64,000 nt of DNA from Bradyrhizobium sp. S69 (GCF_009766005.1 NZ_LMUK01000024.1:54982-118981); one strand, 5' to 3'. Shown: positions 47,415-57,116, counted from the first letter of the stretch. Made by a program: numbers and translations. The notes: generated from the letters alone by a model not told the origin.

Positions 47415-47470
47415 CGTCATTGCGAGCCAACGGGTCGCGCGAATGCGCGCCTCGTTGGCTCGCACTGACG
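47415..47470. repeat. Palindromic repeat, family G (copy 1)
   Basis: GCGAGCCAACGGGTCGCGCG and GCGCGCCTCGTTGGCTCGC form an imperfect inverted repeat. The core is shared with 23544-23568. Confidence 0.7.
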
Positions 47471-47479
47471 GACTTTAAC

Positions 47480-48319
47480 TCACAGCATCGGCAAGCCGCG
47501 CGGCTTGGGGCCGCGTGGAAACGCCTGGTCGAGCGCGGCCAGTTCGTCCTTGCTCAGCGTCAACTTGCCGGCCGCGGCGTTGTCGGCGGCGTGCTCGGCC
47601 GAGGAGGCCTTTGGAATCGCGAACACCGAAACCTCGCGCGTCAGAAAGCCGAGCGCGACCTGACGGGGCGAGGCGCCATGGGCGTCGGCGATTTTCTGCA
47701 AGAGCTGCCCCGGCTTGCTTTGCGGCGACGGGAAATCATCGTGGCCGAACGGCGAATAGGCGACCACCGCAACGCCATGCGCCTTGCACCACGGGATCAC
47801 CGAATGTTCGATGGCGCGCTCCTGCAAATGATAGAGCACCTGATTGCAGGCGATCCGGCCTTCGCCGGCGACCTCGAGCAGTTCGTCGAGATCGTCGCTA
47901 TCGAAGTTGCTGACACCCCAGCTTCGGATCTTTCCGGCGCGAACCAGTTCCTCGAATGCCTCGACGGTCTCCGCCAGCGGATAGGAGCCGCGCCAATGCA
48001 GCAAATAGCAATCGAGCCGGTCGGTCTTAAGCCGCGCCAGCGAACGCTCGCAAGCCGTGATGGTGCCGCGCCGCGAGGCGTTGCTCGGCAACACCTTGGA
48101 GACCAGAAACAGATCGTCGCGCCGCCCGGCGATCGCCTCGGCGATGACGAGTTCAGCGTCGCCATACATCTCGGCGGTGTCGATATGGCTCATGCCGAGA
48201 TCGATGCCGCGGCGAAGGGCTGCGACTGCGGGCTTGCGATCTCCGCGATCGATATACCAGGTGCCCTGCCCGATCACGGACACGTTTGCACCACCGCTGC
48301 CGAAGGGTCGCTGGTTCAT
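47480..48319 (-). CDS. Aldo/keto reductase
   Basis: A 279-residue NADPH-dependent TIM-barrel reductase. The catalytic tetrad is in HIDTAEMYG (Asp, Tyr), VSKVLP (Lys) and CYLLHW (His), and the cofactor-site segment is VFAIPKASS. The start at 48319 (MNQRPFGSGG) follows GAGGCAATC; the ten-codon extension to 48349 is not needed. Substrate unknown. Confidence 0.92.
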   Translation of the reverse strand: MNQRPFGSGGANVSVIGQGTWYIDRGDRKPAVAALRRGIDLGMSHIDTAEMYGDAELVIAEAIAGRRDDLFLVSKVLPSNASRRGTITACERSLARLKTDRLDCYLLHWRGSYPLAETVEAFEELVRAGKIRSWGVSNFDSDDLDELLEVAGEGRIACNQVLYHLQERAIEHSVIPWCKAHGVAVVAYSPFGHDDFPSPQSKPGQLLQKIADAHGASPRQVALGFLTREVSVFAIPKASSAEHAADNAAAGKLTLSKDELAALDQAFPRGPKPRGLPML

Positions 48320-48423
48320 GATTGCCTCACACACTTTTCGAAAACGCACATCGTACAGGCCTCATTTCGTCATGGCGAGCCGGCGAAACCGCCGCCGATA
48401 CCATGGCCGAATGCCTCGCTATT

Positions 48424-48540
48424 CTACGACGCGTCCTTTGGAAACAGCCATGCCAGTACAACTCTGGCGATGAAATAAACGACGACGACGGCAGAGGCTA
48501 CGATCACGACGGCGGTATACATCGCAGGCTTCCATTCCAT
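48424..48540 (-). CDS. Small single-span membrane protein, hypothetical
   Basis: A 38-residue frame starting ATG (MEWKPAMYTAVVIVAS...) with one strong hydrophobic segment and a short polar C-terminus (FPKDAS). No family is recognised and the ribosome site is weak. The composition and topology are typical of small membrane proteins rather than chance GC-rich frames. The rest of the 48320-48763 gap holds nothing else I can support. Confidence 0.4.
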   Translation of the reverse strand: MEWKPAMYTAVVIVASAVVVVYFIARVVLAWLFPKDAS

Positions 48541-48763
48541 CCACTATCGTCGAACGATCGAGTAATCTCTGCCGTTACGTCGCGAGTCCGAGTTGTCGCT
48601 GGTGTAAAACGACAAAAAGTACGATTTGGAATATGGAATATGGAAAAATAGGTGCCGAGCCGAGCCAGATATAGTTCTCATAAACGCAGATGCTAGGGTC
48701 TGTCACGCCAATCCTCTGGAGGCGGCCAATTCCCATGGCGGCCCCAACCGCCCGGCTGATCGC

Positions 48764-49687
48764 TTACGTTGCTCCCCGCGATGACGAATCGAGAACGCCG
48801 ATGTCGGCGACCAGGATGCTGCCGGTCGCCGATTCCGTGATGTAAAGACGATCACGGTTGTTGCCGCCGATTGCGACATTTGTGCAGGTAGCGCCGGCGC
48901 AGGATTTGATGCGCGCGATCAATTCGCCGTTAGGCGCGAACACCAACACATGCCCGAGCGAGGCGTGCGCCACATAGAGACGCCCGTCCTTGTCCATCGT
49001 CATGCCGTCGGGACCGCTGGGGCCGAACATGGTGCAGAAGCGGCCGACCTTGGAAACGCCGCCATCTTTCATGATCGGCATCCGCCACACCGCATTGTCG
49101 CGCGTCATCGCGACAAACAACACCCGCTCCGAGGGATCGAGCACCAGCCCGTTGGGACTGATGCCGGTATCGATCAGGCAGTCGAGCCGGCCCGATGTCG
49201 AGAGCCGATAGACCCGCCCGGTCGGATCGTGCAGGCCGGTCTGTCCCTGGTCGGTAAAGTAGATGTCGCCGTTCTTGGCGATATGCAGGTCATTGCAGCC
49301 GCGAAACGATTCCGAATTGCGCGAGGTCAGGATCGGCGTCATGCGACCGGCCTTGGCATCGAGCTCCATCAGGCCATGCATGTAATCGGCGACCAGAATG
49401 CGCCCGTCAGAACCGATTTTCAGGCCGTTCGGCCAGCCCTCATACTCGACCGCGAGCGACCATCTGGCATCGGGTGTGATCTTGAAGACGCGTCCGAACG
49501 GAATGTCGACGACATAGAGGTTGCCGTCGGCGTCGAATGACGGGCCTTCGATAAAGCTGTCGGTCGCAACGCCCGGCCGGTTGGCGTCGGCCCACTCAGA
49601 GGCGACGCCCTTGCGCCTGAATTCGTCGGGCATGCTCGAGAAGATTTCGGTCTTGATCAGGATCGGCGGAGTGTCGAGGTACATCAT
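48764..49687 (-). CDS. SMP-30/gluconolactonase-like beta-propeller protein
   Basis: A 307-residue six-bladed propeller hydrolase related to gluconolactonase/SMP-30. Expected metal-site segments are FIEGPSFDADGNLYVVD (Glu), GCNDLHIAKNGDIYFTD (Asn), ISPNGLVLDPSE (Asn) and GPDGMTMDKDGRLYVA (Asp). It differs from the lactonase at 27176 and is not next to sugar genes, so its substrate is open. Two adjacent ATG codons can serve as start. Confidence 0.87.
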   Translation of the reverse strand: MMYLDTPPILIKTEIFSSMPDEFRRKGVASEWADANRPGVATDSFIEGPSFDADGNLYVVDIPFGRVFKITPDARWSLAVEYEGWPNGLKIGSDGRILVADYMHGLMELDAKAGRMTPILTSRNSESFRGCNDLHIAKNGDIYFTDQGQTGLHDPTGRVYRLSTSGRLDCLIDTGISPNGLVLDPSERVLFVAMTRDNAVWRMPIMKDGGVSKVGRFCTMFGPSGPDGMTMDKDGRLYVAHASLGHVLVFAPNGELIARIKSCAGATCTNVAIGGNNRDRLYITESATGSILVADIGVLDSSSRGAT

Positions 49688-49809
49688 TGGGTGGCTTTGT
49701 CTGTGGTTTGAAATAGCAACGTTCGCTATTGCGAGCGGTGCGATTGACTAAACGTCGTCCCGGCGAAGGAGCCTGTGAAATTATCTCTACGTCATCGAAA
49801 CTATCTCAA

Positions 49810-49917
49810 CGTCATCCTGAGGTGCGAGCTCTTGCGAGCCTCGAAGGATGGCCGCGGGCACAGCGCTGAACAACATCCTTCGAGACGCGCGCAAGAGCGC
49901 GCTCCTCAGGATGACGG
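49810..49917. repeat. Family A repeat (copy 5)
   Basis: CGTCATCCTGAGG...CCTCAGGATGACGG, uninterrupted. Its middle (AAGGATGGCCGCGGGCACAGCGC) shows what the copy split by the insertion sequence looked like before insertion. Confidence 0.85.
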
Positions 49918-49963
49918 TTCCGGTGTGTCCCGGCTACGTTTGGCGCACCTCACGCAACGCAAC

Positions 49964-51025
49964 TCAATTCAGCCGCAGCTCGGTGATGTGCCGCGGATTC
50001 GGCTTGAGCTCACCGCGTTCGACGCGCTTGACGATATCGGTCAGCGCGGCGTTGGCTTTGCACGCGATGCCGGCCTTGTCGCCTTCGCGCGCGACAAAAC
50101 CGTTGAGGAAGTCGATCTCGGTGCGCCGGCCCTTCTCCATATCCTGACCCATCGAGGGGCGCTGCGCCGAGGAGGTTTTCTTGCCGTCCTTGAAGCGCTG
50201 CTCGTCGCAGGCCTGCATCGCGGCCTCATCGCCCTCGCCCGCCCGCGCGATGGTCTCGGGCGGCAGGTGCAAGATCTCCTCCAGTTGATAGCCGAGCGCC
50301 TGCCCGACGCGGATCGCTTCGCTGCCGAGCCGGGCCGAGAAGCGGCGGATCGGTTCGCTCTCCAGCATCTGCCCGCCGGTCAGCCCGGTGCAGGCGGAAA
50401 GTCCGTTGCCCATCGCGTTGGCAACCAGTTTCGACCAGCGCTCGCCCCATAGATTGGCGGTGACCTTGGCGCTATCGGCATAACCGACCAGCCGGCCGAT
50501 CTCTTCGGCCCGTGGCGTGATGCGGCCATGCACTTCACCGGCGCGAAACACCGTGTGCGCCGCGCCGCCCTTGCCGGCGCCGCGGTGGATGTGGCCGGGC
50601 GCGGGCAAATTGACGGTGATGCTGCTCGCGATGCAGCCCAGCGTCTTGCCCCAGCCGACGATGCCGGCGATGGTCTCTTCGTTCATGCAGTTTTGCAGCG
50701 ACACCACGTAGCCATTCGGCGCCAGATATTGCTGGATCAACATGGTGGCCCACGCGGTGTCGTAGGACTTCATGCAGACAAAGGCGATGTCGACCGGCTT
50801 TTCCTTGGAAAGCTGCTGGGCGTCGGTGACATGCAGCGCGCGAACCGTAACCGAGAATTCCGGGACATTCATTGCGTGGGTAACGCGCAGGCCGTGCTGT
50901 TTCATGTGCTCGACATGCTCAGGCCAGGGATCGATGAACGTGACGTCCTCGCCCGCCTGCACCATGTGGGCGCCGGCATAGCCGCCGACCGCGCCCGCAC
51001 CGATGATGGCTATCTTCCGACCCAT
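49964..51025 (-). CDS. 2-dehydropantoate 2-reductase family protein
   Basis: A 353-residue ApbA/PanE-family protein. The NAD(P) motif is IGAGAVGGYAGAHM and the C-terminal helical domain holds the catalytic-Lys region WGERWSKLVANAMGNGLSACTG. True PanE makes pantoate for CoA, but this long form with LQNCMNEETIAGIVG may act on another 2-oxo acid. It stands upstream of no obvious partner; the nasC stop is 114 bases from its start codon. Confidence 0.85.
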   Translation of the reverse strand: MGRKIAIIGAGAVGGYAGAHMVQAGEDVTFIDPWPEHVEHMKQHGLRVTHAMNVPEFSVTVRALHVTDAQQLSKEKPVDIAFVCMKSYDTAWATMLIQQYLAPNGYVVSLQNCMNEETIAGIVGWGKTLGCIASSITVNLPAPGHIHRGAGKGGAAHTVFRAGEVHGRITPRAEEIGRLVGYADSAKVTANLWGERWSKLVANAMGNGLSACTGLTGGQMLESEPIRRFSARLGSEAIRVGQALGYQLEEILHLPPETIARAGEGDEAAMQACDEQRFKDGKKTSSAQRPSMGQDMEKGRRTEIDFLNGFVAREGDKAGIACKANAALTDIVKRVERGELKPNPRHITELRLN

Positions 51026-51138
51026 GGTTCCTCCCTGGTGTTCTTATTGGCAGACGAGACTAGCGCGCCGAGCGGTCTCACCGCAACGGTTGATGCGCCA
51101 TCCACGCGGCGTCAGTCTGGATCACATGCAGGGTGCGA

Positions 51139-53841
51139 TCAACTCGCCGCGATCGCCAATTGCGGCTTGTCGGCGCCGGCTTGCGCGATCAGGCGCTTCA
51201 GTTCCGGAATGCAAGACCCGCAATTGGTGCCAGCCTTCAGCTGCGCGCCGATCGCGGCGGCCGAATTCGCACCAGCGGCAATCGCGTCGCAGATCGTGCC
51301 GCGGCCGACGCCGAAACAGGCGCAGACGATGGGGCCAGCATCGGCCAGGCCATCCATCGATTTGCCCGACAGCAGCATCCGGCACTGGTCGGGCGTCAGC
51401 GCATCCGCCGCGAACAGGCCCTTGACCACGTTCCAGTCGCCGGCATCGCGCGCGGGACCGACGAACAGGCAGGTCTCGATGCGCTCGCCGGCAAACGATG
51501 CCGCCCGATAAACCCCGCCGCCGAAATCCCGGTATTCGGCGAGATCCTCGCCGGCGACCGACTTCAGCCAGGATTGCCACCCCGCAAGATCAGCGTTGTC
51601 GGCGAGCAGATAGCCGTAACCGCCGCCGACCGCGACCCGCGCCCACCAGGCATGGCCGGGCAGATCGAGTTTGCCACGCGACAGCGCAAAGCCACGGATG
51701 ACATATTCATACGGCGTGATCGAAACCGGCGTCGCCTTGTTCTCGGGCTGCCCGGAGAACGGATCGGTGAACGGCGCCACCAGCGCGCCGACCCGGGCGC
51801 CCGAACTGTTTTCGGCGCTCCAGTGGATCGGCGCGAACAGCATGCCACGCTGCTGCCGCGCGCTGACCACGACTTTGAGGATGCATTGTCCATAATCGGT
51901 GACGAGGCGCGCAAAGCCGTCGTCGAACACGCCGAACTTGTTGGCATCGTCAGGATGAATCTCGACGAACGGCTCCGGCAGATGCTGGCCCAATCGTGGG
52001 CTGGCGCCGGTGCGGGTCATGGTGTGCCACTGATCGCGGATGCGCCCGGTATTGAGCCGCAGCGGGCGCGCCGCGGTGGTCTCGGTCCGCAGCGTCGGAA
52101 TTTCGGGCGCGATGAAACGCGCTTTCTGGTCGTTGGCGTAAAACCGGCCGTTGGCGAAGAAGCGAGCCTGCGGCTCCAGTTCGCCGTAGCGCATCGGCCA
52201 TTGCATCGGCCCCATCTCGGCGAAGCCTTCGTCCGACATCGCACTCAAACCGCCGATATCGAAATCGCGGCTGCCGTTGTTCTCAAAGCCCGACAGGCTG
52301 GCGTGCTCGCGGAACACATCCGCCGCCGATTTGTAGTCGAACGCCGCGGCAAAACCCAATCGTTTGGCGACCTCGCTGACGATCCACCAATCCGGTCGGG
52401 CTTCGCCAGGCGCGGGCAGGAACGAACGCTGGCGCGAGATGCGCCGCTCCGAATTGGTCACCGTGCCGGACTTTTCGCCCCAGGCCAGCGCCGGCAGCAG
52501 CACATGCGCGCCGGCATTGACGGTGTCGTTGGAGCGCACGTTTTCGGAAACAACAAACAGTTCGAGCTTCGCCATCGCGGCGCGCACCACGTCCGCATCC
52601 GGCAGCGACACCACCGGGTTGGTGCCCATCACCCACAGCGCCTTGATCTCGCCGCGCGCGATCGCCTCGAACATCTGGACCGCCTTCAACCCCTCATGGG
52701 TTGCGATCCGCGGCGCCTTCCAGAACCGGCGCACGCGATCGATATCCGGCGGCGTGAACCCCATATGCGCGGCAAGCTGGTTGGAAAGCCCGCCGACTTC
52801 GCGGCCGCCCATCGCGTTGGGCTGCCCGGTCAACGAAAACGGCGAGGCGCCAAGTTTGCCGATCCGGCCCGTCGCCAGATGGCAATTGAGAATGGCATTG
52901 ACCTTGTCGGTGCCCTGCGCCGACTGGTTGACGCCTTGCGAATACAGCGTGACCACGCGCGGCGTATCGGCAAACATCTGGAAGAACGCGGCGACGTCGC
53001 GCTCGGCAAGGCCCGTCGCCAGCGCGGTCGCCGCGGTGCTGCCGGCCATGCTGCGCGCGCGCGCCACCGCCGCCTCGAAGCCTGCGGTGTGCTGCTCGAT
53101 ATAGTCGCGGTCGAGCGCGCCGGTATCCACCAGATGCACCAAGAGCCCGCTGAACAAAGCGGTGTCGGTGCCGGGCTTCAGCCCCAAAAACAGATCGGCA
53201 TCGCCCGCGGTATCGGTGCGGCGCGGGTCGATCACGATGATGCGGGCGCCGCGCTTCTGCTTGTTGGCGAGCATGCGCTGGAACAGCACCGGATGGCACC
53301 ACGCCGCGTTGGAGCCGGTCAGCACCAGCAAATCCGCCTCGTCGAGATCCTCGTAGCAGCCGGGCACGGTGTCGGCGCCAAAGGCGCGCTTGTGGCCGGC
53401 GACCGACGACGACATGCAGAGCCGCGAATTGGTATCGACATTGGCGCTGCCGACAAAACCCTTCATCAGCTTATTGGCGACGTAATAGTCCTCGGTGAGC
53501 AATTGCCCCGACAGATAGAGCGCGACCGCACCGGGGCCGTCGCGCGCCACGATGTGGCGAAAGCGATTGGCGACATGGTCGAGCGCGTCGCTCCAGGCCA
53601 CCTGTTCCATGCTGCCATTGTCGCAACGGATCAGTGGATGCAGCAAGCGGTCGTCGAGGCCGACTGTTTCGCCAAGCGCCGAGCCCTTGGAGCACAGCCG
53701 GCCGAAATTGGCGGGATGTTCGGGATCGCCCGCGATCGCGGCCCCGCCTGTACCATCGGGCGTCGCCAGCACGCCGCAGCCGACGCCGCAATACGGACAG
53801 GTGGTGCGCGTGGTGCGCAAATTGGGTTCGATGACGGTCAT
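51139..53841 (-). CDS. nasC: Assimilatory nitrate reductase catalytic subunit
   Basis: A 900-residue molybdenum bis-MGD oxidoreductase that reduces nitrate to nitrite in the cytoplasm. An N-terminal [4Fe-4S] motif (TTCPYCGVGCGVLATPDG plus LCSKG) is followed by the molybdopterin domains (GSNAAWCHPVLFQR, SQGVNQSAQGTDKVNAI). The C-terminus carries a BFD-like [2Fe-2S] domain (CACFGVGRGTICDAI...TNCGSCIPELKRL). It is the last gene of the narK-bjgb-flp-nasC operon described in Bradyrhizobium; electrons should come from the flavoprotein encoded 21 bases upstream. Confidence 0.95.
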   Translation of the reverse strand: MTVIEPNLRTTRTTCPYCGVGCGVLATPDGTGGAAIAGDPEHPANFGRLCSKGSALGETVGLDDRLLHPLIRCDNGSMEQVAWSDALDHVANRFRHIVARDGPGAVALYLSGQLLTEDYYVANKLMKGFVGSANVDTNSRLCMSSSVAGHKRAFGADTVPGCYEDLDEADLLVLTGSNAAWCHPVLFQRMLANKQKRGARIIVIDPRRTDTAGDADLFLGLKPGTDTALFSGLLVHLVDTGALDRDYIEQHTAGFEAAVARARSMAGSTAATALATGLAERDVAAFFQMFADTPRVVTLYSQGVNQSAQGTDKVNAILNCHLATGRIGKLGASPFSLTGQPNAMGGREVGGLSNQLAAHMGFTPPDIDRVRRFWKAPRIATHEGLKAVQMFEAIARGEIKALWVMGTNPVVSLPDADVVRAAMAKLELFVVSENVRSNDTVNAGAHVLLPALAWGEKSGTVTNSERRISRQRSFLPAPGEARPDWWIVSEVAKRLGFAAAFDYKSAADVFREHASLSGFENNGSRDFDIGGLSAMSDEGFAEMGPMQWPMRYGELEPQARFFANGRFYANDQKARFIAPEIPTLRTETTAARPLRLNTGRIRDQWHTMTRTGASPRLGQHLPEPFVEIHPDDANKFGVFDDGFARLVTDYGQCILKVVVSARQQRGMLFAPIHWSAENSSGARVGALVAPFTDPFSGQPENKATPVSITPYEYVIRGFALSRGKLDLPGHAWWARVAVGGGYGYLLADNADLAGWQSWLKSVAGEDLAEYRDFGGGVYRAASFAGERIETCLFVGPARDAGDWNVVKGLFAADALTPDQCRMLLSGKSMDGLADAGPIVCACFGVGRGTICDAIAAGANSAAAIGAQLKAGTNCGSCIPELKRLIAQAGADKPQLAIAAS

Positions 53842-53862
53842 GCGGGCGATCTCATCATCCGG

Positions 53863-55080
53863 TCAAGCCGCCTTCGGAGGGAGCGCGAGCGCGCGGCCGA
53901 ACATCATCTCGCTGCGGATCGCGGCGATCGGTTCGCGGTCGCGGATCATCTGGAGATACCAGAGCGCGTCGCCCGTCTCGCCGACCAGAACCGCACCGGT
54001 CAACCGTCCGTCGGCAATCACGAGCTTCTTGTAGCTGCCGTGCCGGAAATCGCTCAGCACGATGCTCTCGCTGCCTTCCGCGCCGATAAAATCGCCGGCC
54101 GAAAATACCCCGACGCCGGAGACCTTGAGATTGGTCGAGACCACGCTGCCGTTATAGGCCGCCGGCGCGCCGGCCAGATGCCGCGCCAGCACGCGGGCCT
54201 GCTCATAGGCCGGTTCGACCAGGCCATAACAAGTGCCGCGATGCTCGGCGCATTCGCCGAGCGCGAAGATATCCGATGCCCCGGTCTGCAAATGATCGTC
54301 GACCACCACGCCGCGGTTGACGGGAATGCCGGCTTCCCTGGCCAACGTGACATTGGGCCGGATGCCGGCGGCGAAGATCACCGCATCGGCTTCGAGCTTG
54401 CGCCCGTCGGTCAGTTCGACGCCCTCGACGCGCGTCTCGCCTTCGATCCGCGCGGTGTTGGCGTTGAGCAAAATCCGGATGCCCTTGCGCTCGACAAGCG
54501 ATTTTAAGAGTTCGGCGGCCGGCGCATCGAGCTGGCGCTCCATCAGGCGGTCCATCAGGTGAATCAGCGTCACCGTTGCACCGGCCTTGGCGAGGCCGTA
54601 GGCCGCTTCCAGCCCCAACAGCCCGCCGCCGACCACGACGACGCGCTTCTTCTGGGCCGAAAGCGTCAACAGCAGATCGACATCCCGGGTGTCGCGGAAG
54701 GTGTGCACCCCGGCGAGATCGGCGCCGGGCAGATTGAGCCGCAGCGCGGTCGAACCGGTCGCCAGCACCAGCCTGGAAAACGTAATGCTCTCGTCATTGG
54801 CGATCTTGAGTTCGCGGCGGCCGACATCGATCTCGGTGGCGCGGCAGCCATATTTCAGGGTGACGCCGCGGTCGCGCCACCATGTCGCGGGCTTCAACTC
54901 GATGTCGTGCGATTGGGTTTCGCCTGCCAGCACCGACGACAGCAGGACGCGGTTATAGGCCAGCCGCGGCTCCTCGCCGATCACCGCGATGGCGTAACGG
55001 CCGAGCGCGACCTTGGCCAGTTCGTCGACCAGACGCGCTGCCGCCATTCCGTTGCCGACGATGACCAGCGGTTCGCTCAT
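53863..55080 (-). CDS. flp: FAD/NAD(P)-dependent oxidoreductase, electron donor of the nitrate operon
   Basis: A 405-residue pyridine-nucleotide-disulphide-type reductase similar to the N-terminal part of NirB and to rubredoxin reductases. The FAD motif is VGNGMAAARL at the N-terminus, the NAD motif VVVVGGGLLGLEAAYGLAKAG, and the second FAD site DIFALGECAEH. In B. diazoefficiens the equivalent Flp passes electrons from NAD(P)H to NasC and to the haemoglobin. The ATG at 55080 (MSEPLVIVGNG) is right; upstream open frame overlaps the haemoglobin gene. Confidence 0.92.
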   Translation of the reverse strand: MSEPLVIVGNGMAAARLVDELAKVALGRYAIAVIGEEPRLAYNRVLLSSVLAGETQSHDIELKPATWWRDRGVTLKYGCRATEIDVGRRELKIANDESITFSRLVLATGSTALRLNLPGADLAGVHTFRDTRDVDLLLTLSAQKKRVVVVGGGLLGLEAAYGLAKAGATVTLIHLMDRLMERQLDAPAAELLKSLVERKGIRILLNANTARIEGETRVEGVELTDGRKLEADAVIFAAGIRPNVTLAREAGIPVNRGVVVDDHLQTGASDIFALGECAEHRGTCYGLVEPAYEQARVLARHLAGAPAAYNGSVVSTNLKVSGVGVFSAGDFIGAEGSESIVLSDFRHGSYKKLVIADGRLTGAVLVGETGDALWYLQMIRDREPIAAIRSEMMFGRALALPPKAA

Positions 55081-55091
55081 ACACGTGATCC

Positions 55092-55517
55092 TTATTCGGC
55101 CGCCTGCGCGCTGCCGTAGGCCTCGGAAATCATGTAGCCGGACAAGGTCCCGTAAGCGGCGGTCCAGGCGCTTGCGACTTCCGGCGTCCAGCCCTCGCCG
55201 AGACCTTTTTCCAGCGTCCACAGCAACGCGCCGCCAACCACGGGATAATGCTCCGGCTTGGCGCCATAGCTGACGTGACGTTTGGCCAGCGCGCTCGCGG
55301 CCGGCAGCACGGCTTCCAGATTGGTCAATCCATTGACGACCACGGCCAGCGTCGCCATCAATTTCTTGCGCTGCTCGGTCATGTCATCGGGAAACATCGC
55401 CCGCACCGAGGGGGCGACCTCGAACAACCGGCCGTAGAACAACACCGCCGCCTGCTCCGAGATCGGCGCGACCTTGGCAAAGCTCTGCTGCACCAGTGCG
55501 ACTTGATCCGACGTCAT
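55092..55517 (-). CDS. bjgb: Single-domain bacterial haemoglobin
   Basis: A 141-residue globin of the flavohaemoglobin-head/Vitreoscilla type, without the reductase domain. The proximal His is in KPEHYPVVGGALL (H90). In Bradyrhizobium the homologous Bjgb, reduced by Flp, removes the nitric oxide made as a by-product of nitrate assimilation. The start at 55517 follows GGAGCGGACAAC. It overlaps neither neighbour; the gap to flp is 11 bases and to narK 213 bases (a repeat). Confidence 0.93.
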   Translation of the reverse strand: MTSDQVALVQQSFAKVAPISEQAAVLFYGRLFEVAPSVRAMFPDDMTEQRKKLMATLAVVVNGLTNLEAVLPAASALAKRHVSYGAKPEHYPVVGGALLWTLEKGLGEGWTPEVASAWTAAYGTLSGYMISEAYGSAQAAE

Positions 55518-55605
55518 GTTGTCCGCTCCCTTGTTGTTGCCTCGCCCCACAAGCGGGGCGAGGCCTCGGCCGTCATCCCCGGGATGAACGCAATTGCGTT
55601 CACCC

Positions 55606-55709
55606 GTAGGTGCTCGCCGCCTTCGGCGAGCCTCGAAGGATGGTGTTCAGCGCAGCGCGTTTGGCCATCCTTCGAGACGCGCGCAAGGGCGCGCTCCTCA
55701 GGATGACGT
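55606..55709. repeat. Family A repeat (copy 6), between narK and the haemoglobin gene
   Basis: The right part matches family A (CATCCTTCGAGACGCGCGC...CTCAGGATGACG); the left end is replaced by a GTGAACGCAATTGCGTTCAC-like palindrome at about 55585. It sits inside the nitrate operon and could set a ratio between narK and downstream expression. Confidence 0.8.
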
Positions 55710-55730
55710 CGGTGATTGTTTCACCGCCTC

Positions 55731-57116
55731 TCATATGCGCGCGCCGGCGAGGCTCGAGGCGCTGGCTTCCGCAGCAGGGCTCTTGCGCAGATAGCACCAC
55801 CAGGTGACCGCGAGGCAGGTCGCGTAGAACGCCAGATAGATTTCCAGCGCGAGCTGCGGACCACCGGTCGCTGCGATCGATTGACCAAAACCGCTCGGGA
55901 TCAGATAGCCGCCGCAGGCGCCGATCGCGCCGATGAAGCCGACCGCGGCCCCGCTCTCGATGCTCGCGGTCTTCATCGCCAGCGCCCGGCCGGCTTCGCC
56001 GGTGCCGCGCGCCTTGCGCAAATTCTCCTCGCGGAAGATCGACGGGATCATCCGGTAGGTCGAGCCGTTGCCGACCCCGGTGGTGACGAACAGGATCAGG
56101 AACATCGCGAGGAAGCCGGTAAAATCCTTGACGCCCACGAAGTAGAGAACGCCGATCGTCGCCGCCGCCATCGCGATGAAATTCCAGAATGTCACGATGG
56201 CGCCGCCGACCTTGTCGGCGAGCAGGCCGCCGAGCGGACGCGACAGCGAGCCCAGCAGCGGTCCGAGGAACGCGATGCCGATGGTGACCGTCGGGAATTG
56301 CGTCTTGATCAGCAGCGGAAACGCCGCCGAGTAGCCGATGAAGGAGCCGAAGGTTCCGATATAGAGGAACGCCATGATCCAGGTGTGCTTGCGCCTGACG
56401 ATGGCGAGCTGATCCCTGAACGAGGATTTTGCCGAGGTCAGGTTGTTCATGAAGAACACGGCGCCAAATACCGCGATGCATAGCGGCACTAGCCACATCA
56501 GCCCGGCGTTCTGCAGATAGACCCCCGAAACCGGCTGCGCCTGGTAGAGATTGATGAGAGAAACGCCCATCAGGATCGGCGTCAGCAACTGCACGGTAGA
56601 GACACCGATATTGCCGCCGGCGGCGTTGAGGCCGAGCGCCCAGCCCTTCATGCGGTCGGGATAGAAGAACGAGATGTTGGCCATGCTGGAGGCGAAATTG
56701 CCGCCGCCGAGACCGGCGGTGGAGGCCACCAGCAGCAGCAGCCAGAACGGCGTCTCCGGATGGCCGACGAAATAAGCGAGCCCCAAGGTCGGGATCAGCA
56801 GCACGGAGGCACTGAAGATGGTCCAGTTGCGGCCGCCGAACGTGGTCACCGCAAACGTATAGGGAAACCGCATCAGCGCGCCGATCAGGCCCGGGATCGC
56901 CACAAGCTGAAACAACTGATCGGTGGTGAAGTGGAAGCCGGCCGCCGGCAATTTGGTGGCGACGATGCTCCAGATCAGCCAGACCGAAAATCCGATATTC
57001 TCTGCGACGATCGACCAGATCAGATTGCGCCGGGCAACGAACTTGCCGGTCGAATTCCAGAACGTCTCATCCTCGGGCTTCCATTCTGAAATCCAGGTGG
57101 GATTCTGCTCGCGCAT
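55731..57116 (-). CDS. narK: MFS nitrate/nitrite transporter
   Basis: A 461-residue, 12-segment NarK/NasA-family transporter. Both nitrate signature motifs are present: GLGGGNFASSMANISFFYP and GVGNGSTYRMIPSIF. It imports nitrate or exchanges nitrite. The ATG follows AAGGAAATCTCTCA. It heads the narK-bjgb-flp-nasC operon. Leader hairpins upstream hint at antitermination control, and the flanking region holds a large palindrome. Confidence 0.95.
   Translation of the reverse strand: MREQNPTWISEWKPEDETFWNSTGKFVARRNLIWSIVAENIGFSVWLIWSIVATKLPAAGFHFTTDQLFQLVAIPGLIGALMRFPYTFAVTTFGGRNWTIFSASVLLIPTLGLAYFVGHPETPFWLLLLVASTAGLGGGNFASSMANISFFYPDRMKGWALGLNAAGGNIGVSTVQLLTPILMGVSLINLYQAQPVSGVYLQNAGLMWLVPLCIAVFGAVFFMNNLTSAKSSFRDQLAIVRRKHTWIMAFLYIGTFGSFIGYSAAFPLLIKTQFPTVTIGIAFLGPLLGSLSRPLGGLLADKVGGAIVTFWNFIAMAAATIGVLYFVGVKDFTGFLAMFLILFVTTGVGNGSTYRMIPSIFREENLRKARGTGEAGRALAMKTASIESGAAVGFIGAIGACGGYLIPSGFGQSIAATGGPQLALEIYLAFYATCLAVTWWCYLRKSPAAEASASSLAGARI

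Noticed and set aside
51133..54507. 1124-codon open frame on the plus strand
   Set aside because: It is antisense to nasC and flp, both clearly real. High GC at third codon positions removes stops from the opposite strand, and the translation (Arg/His/Gly/Asp-rich) shows no domain.
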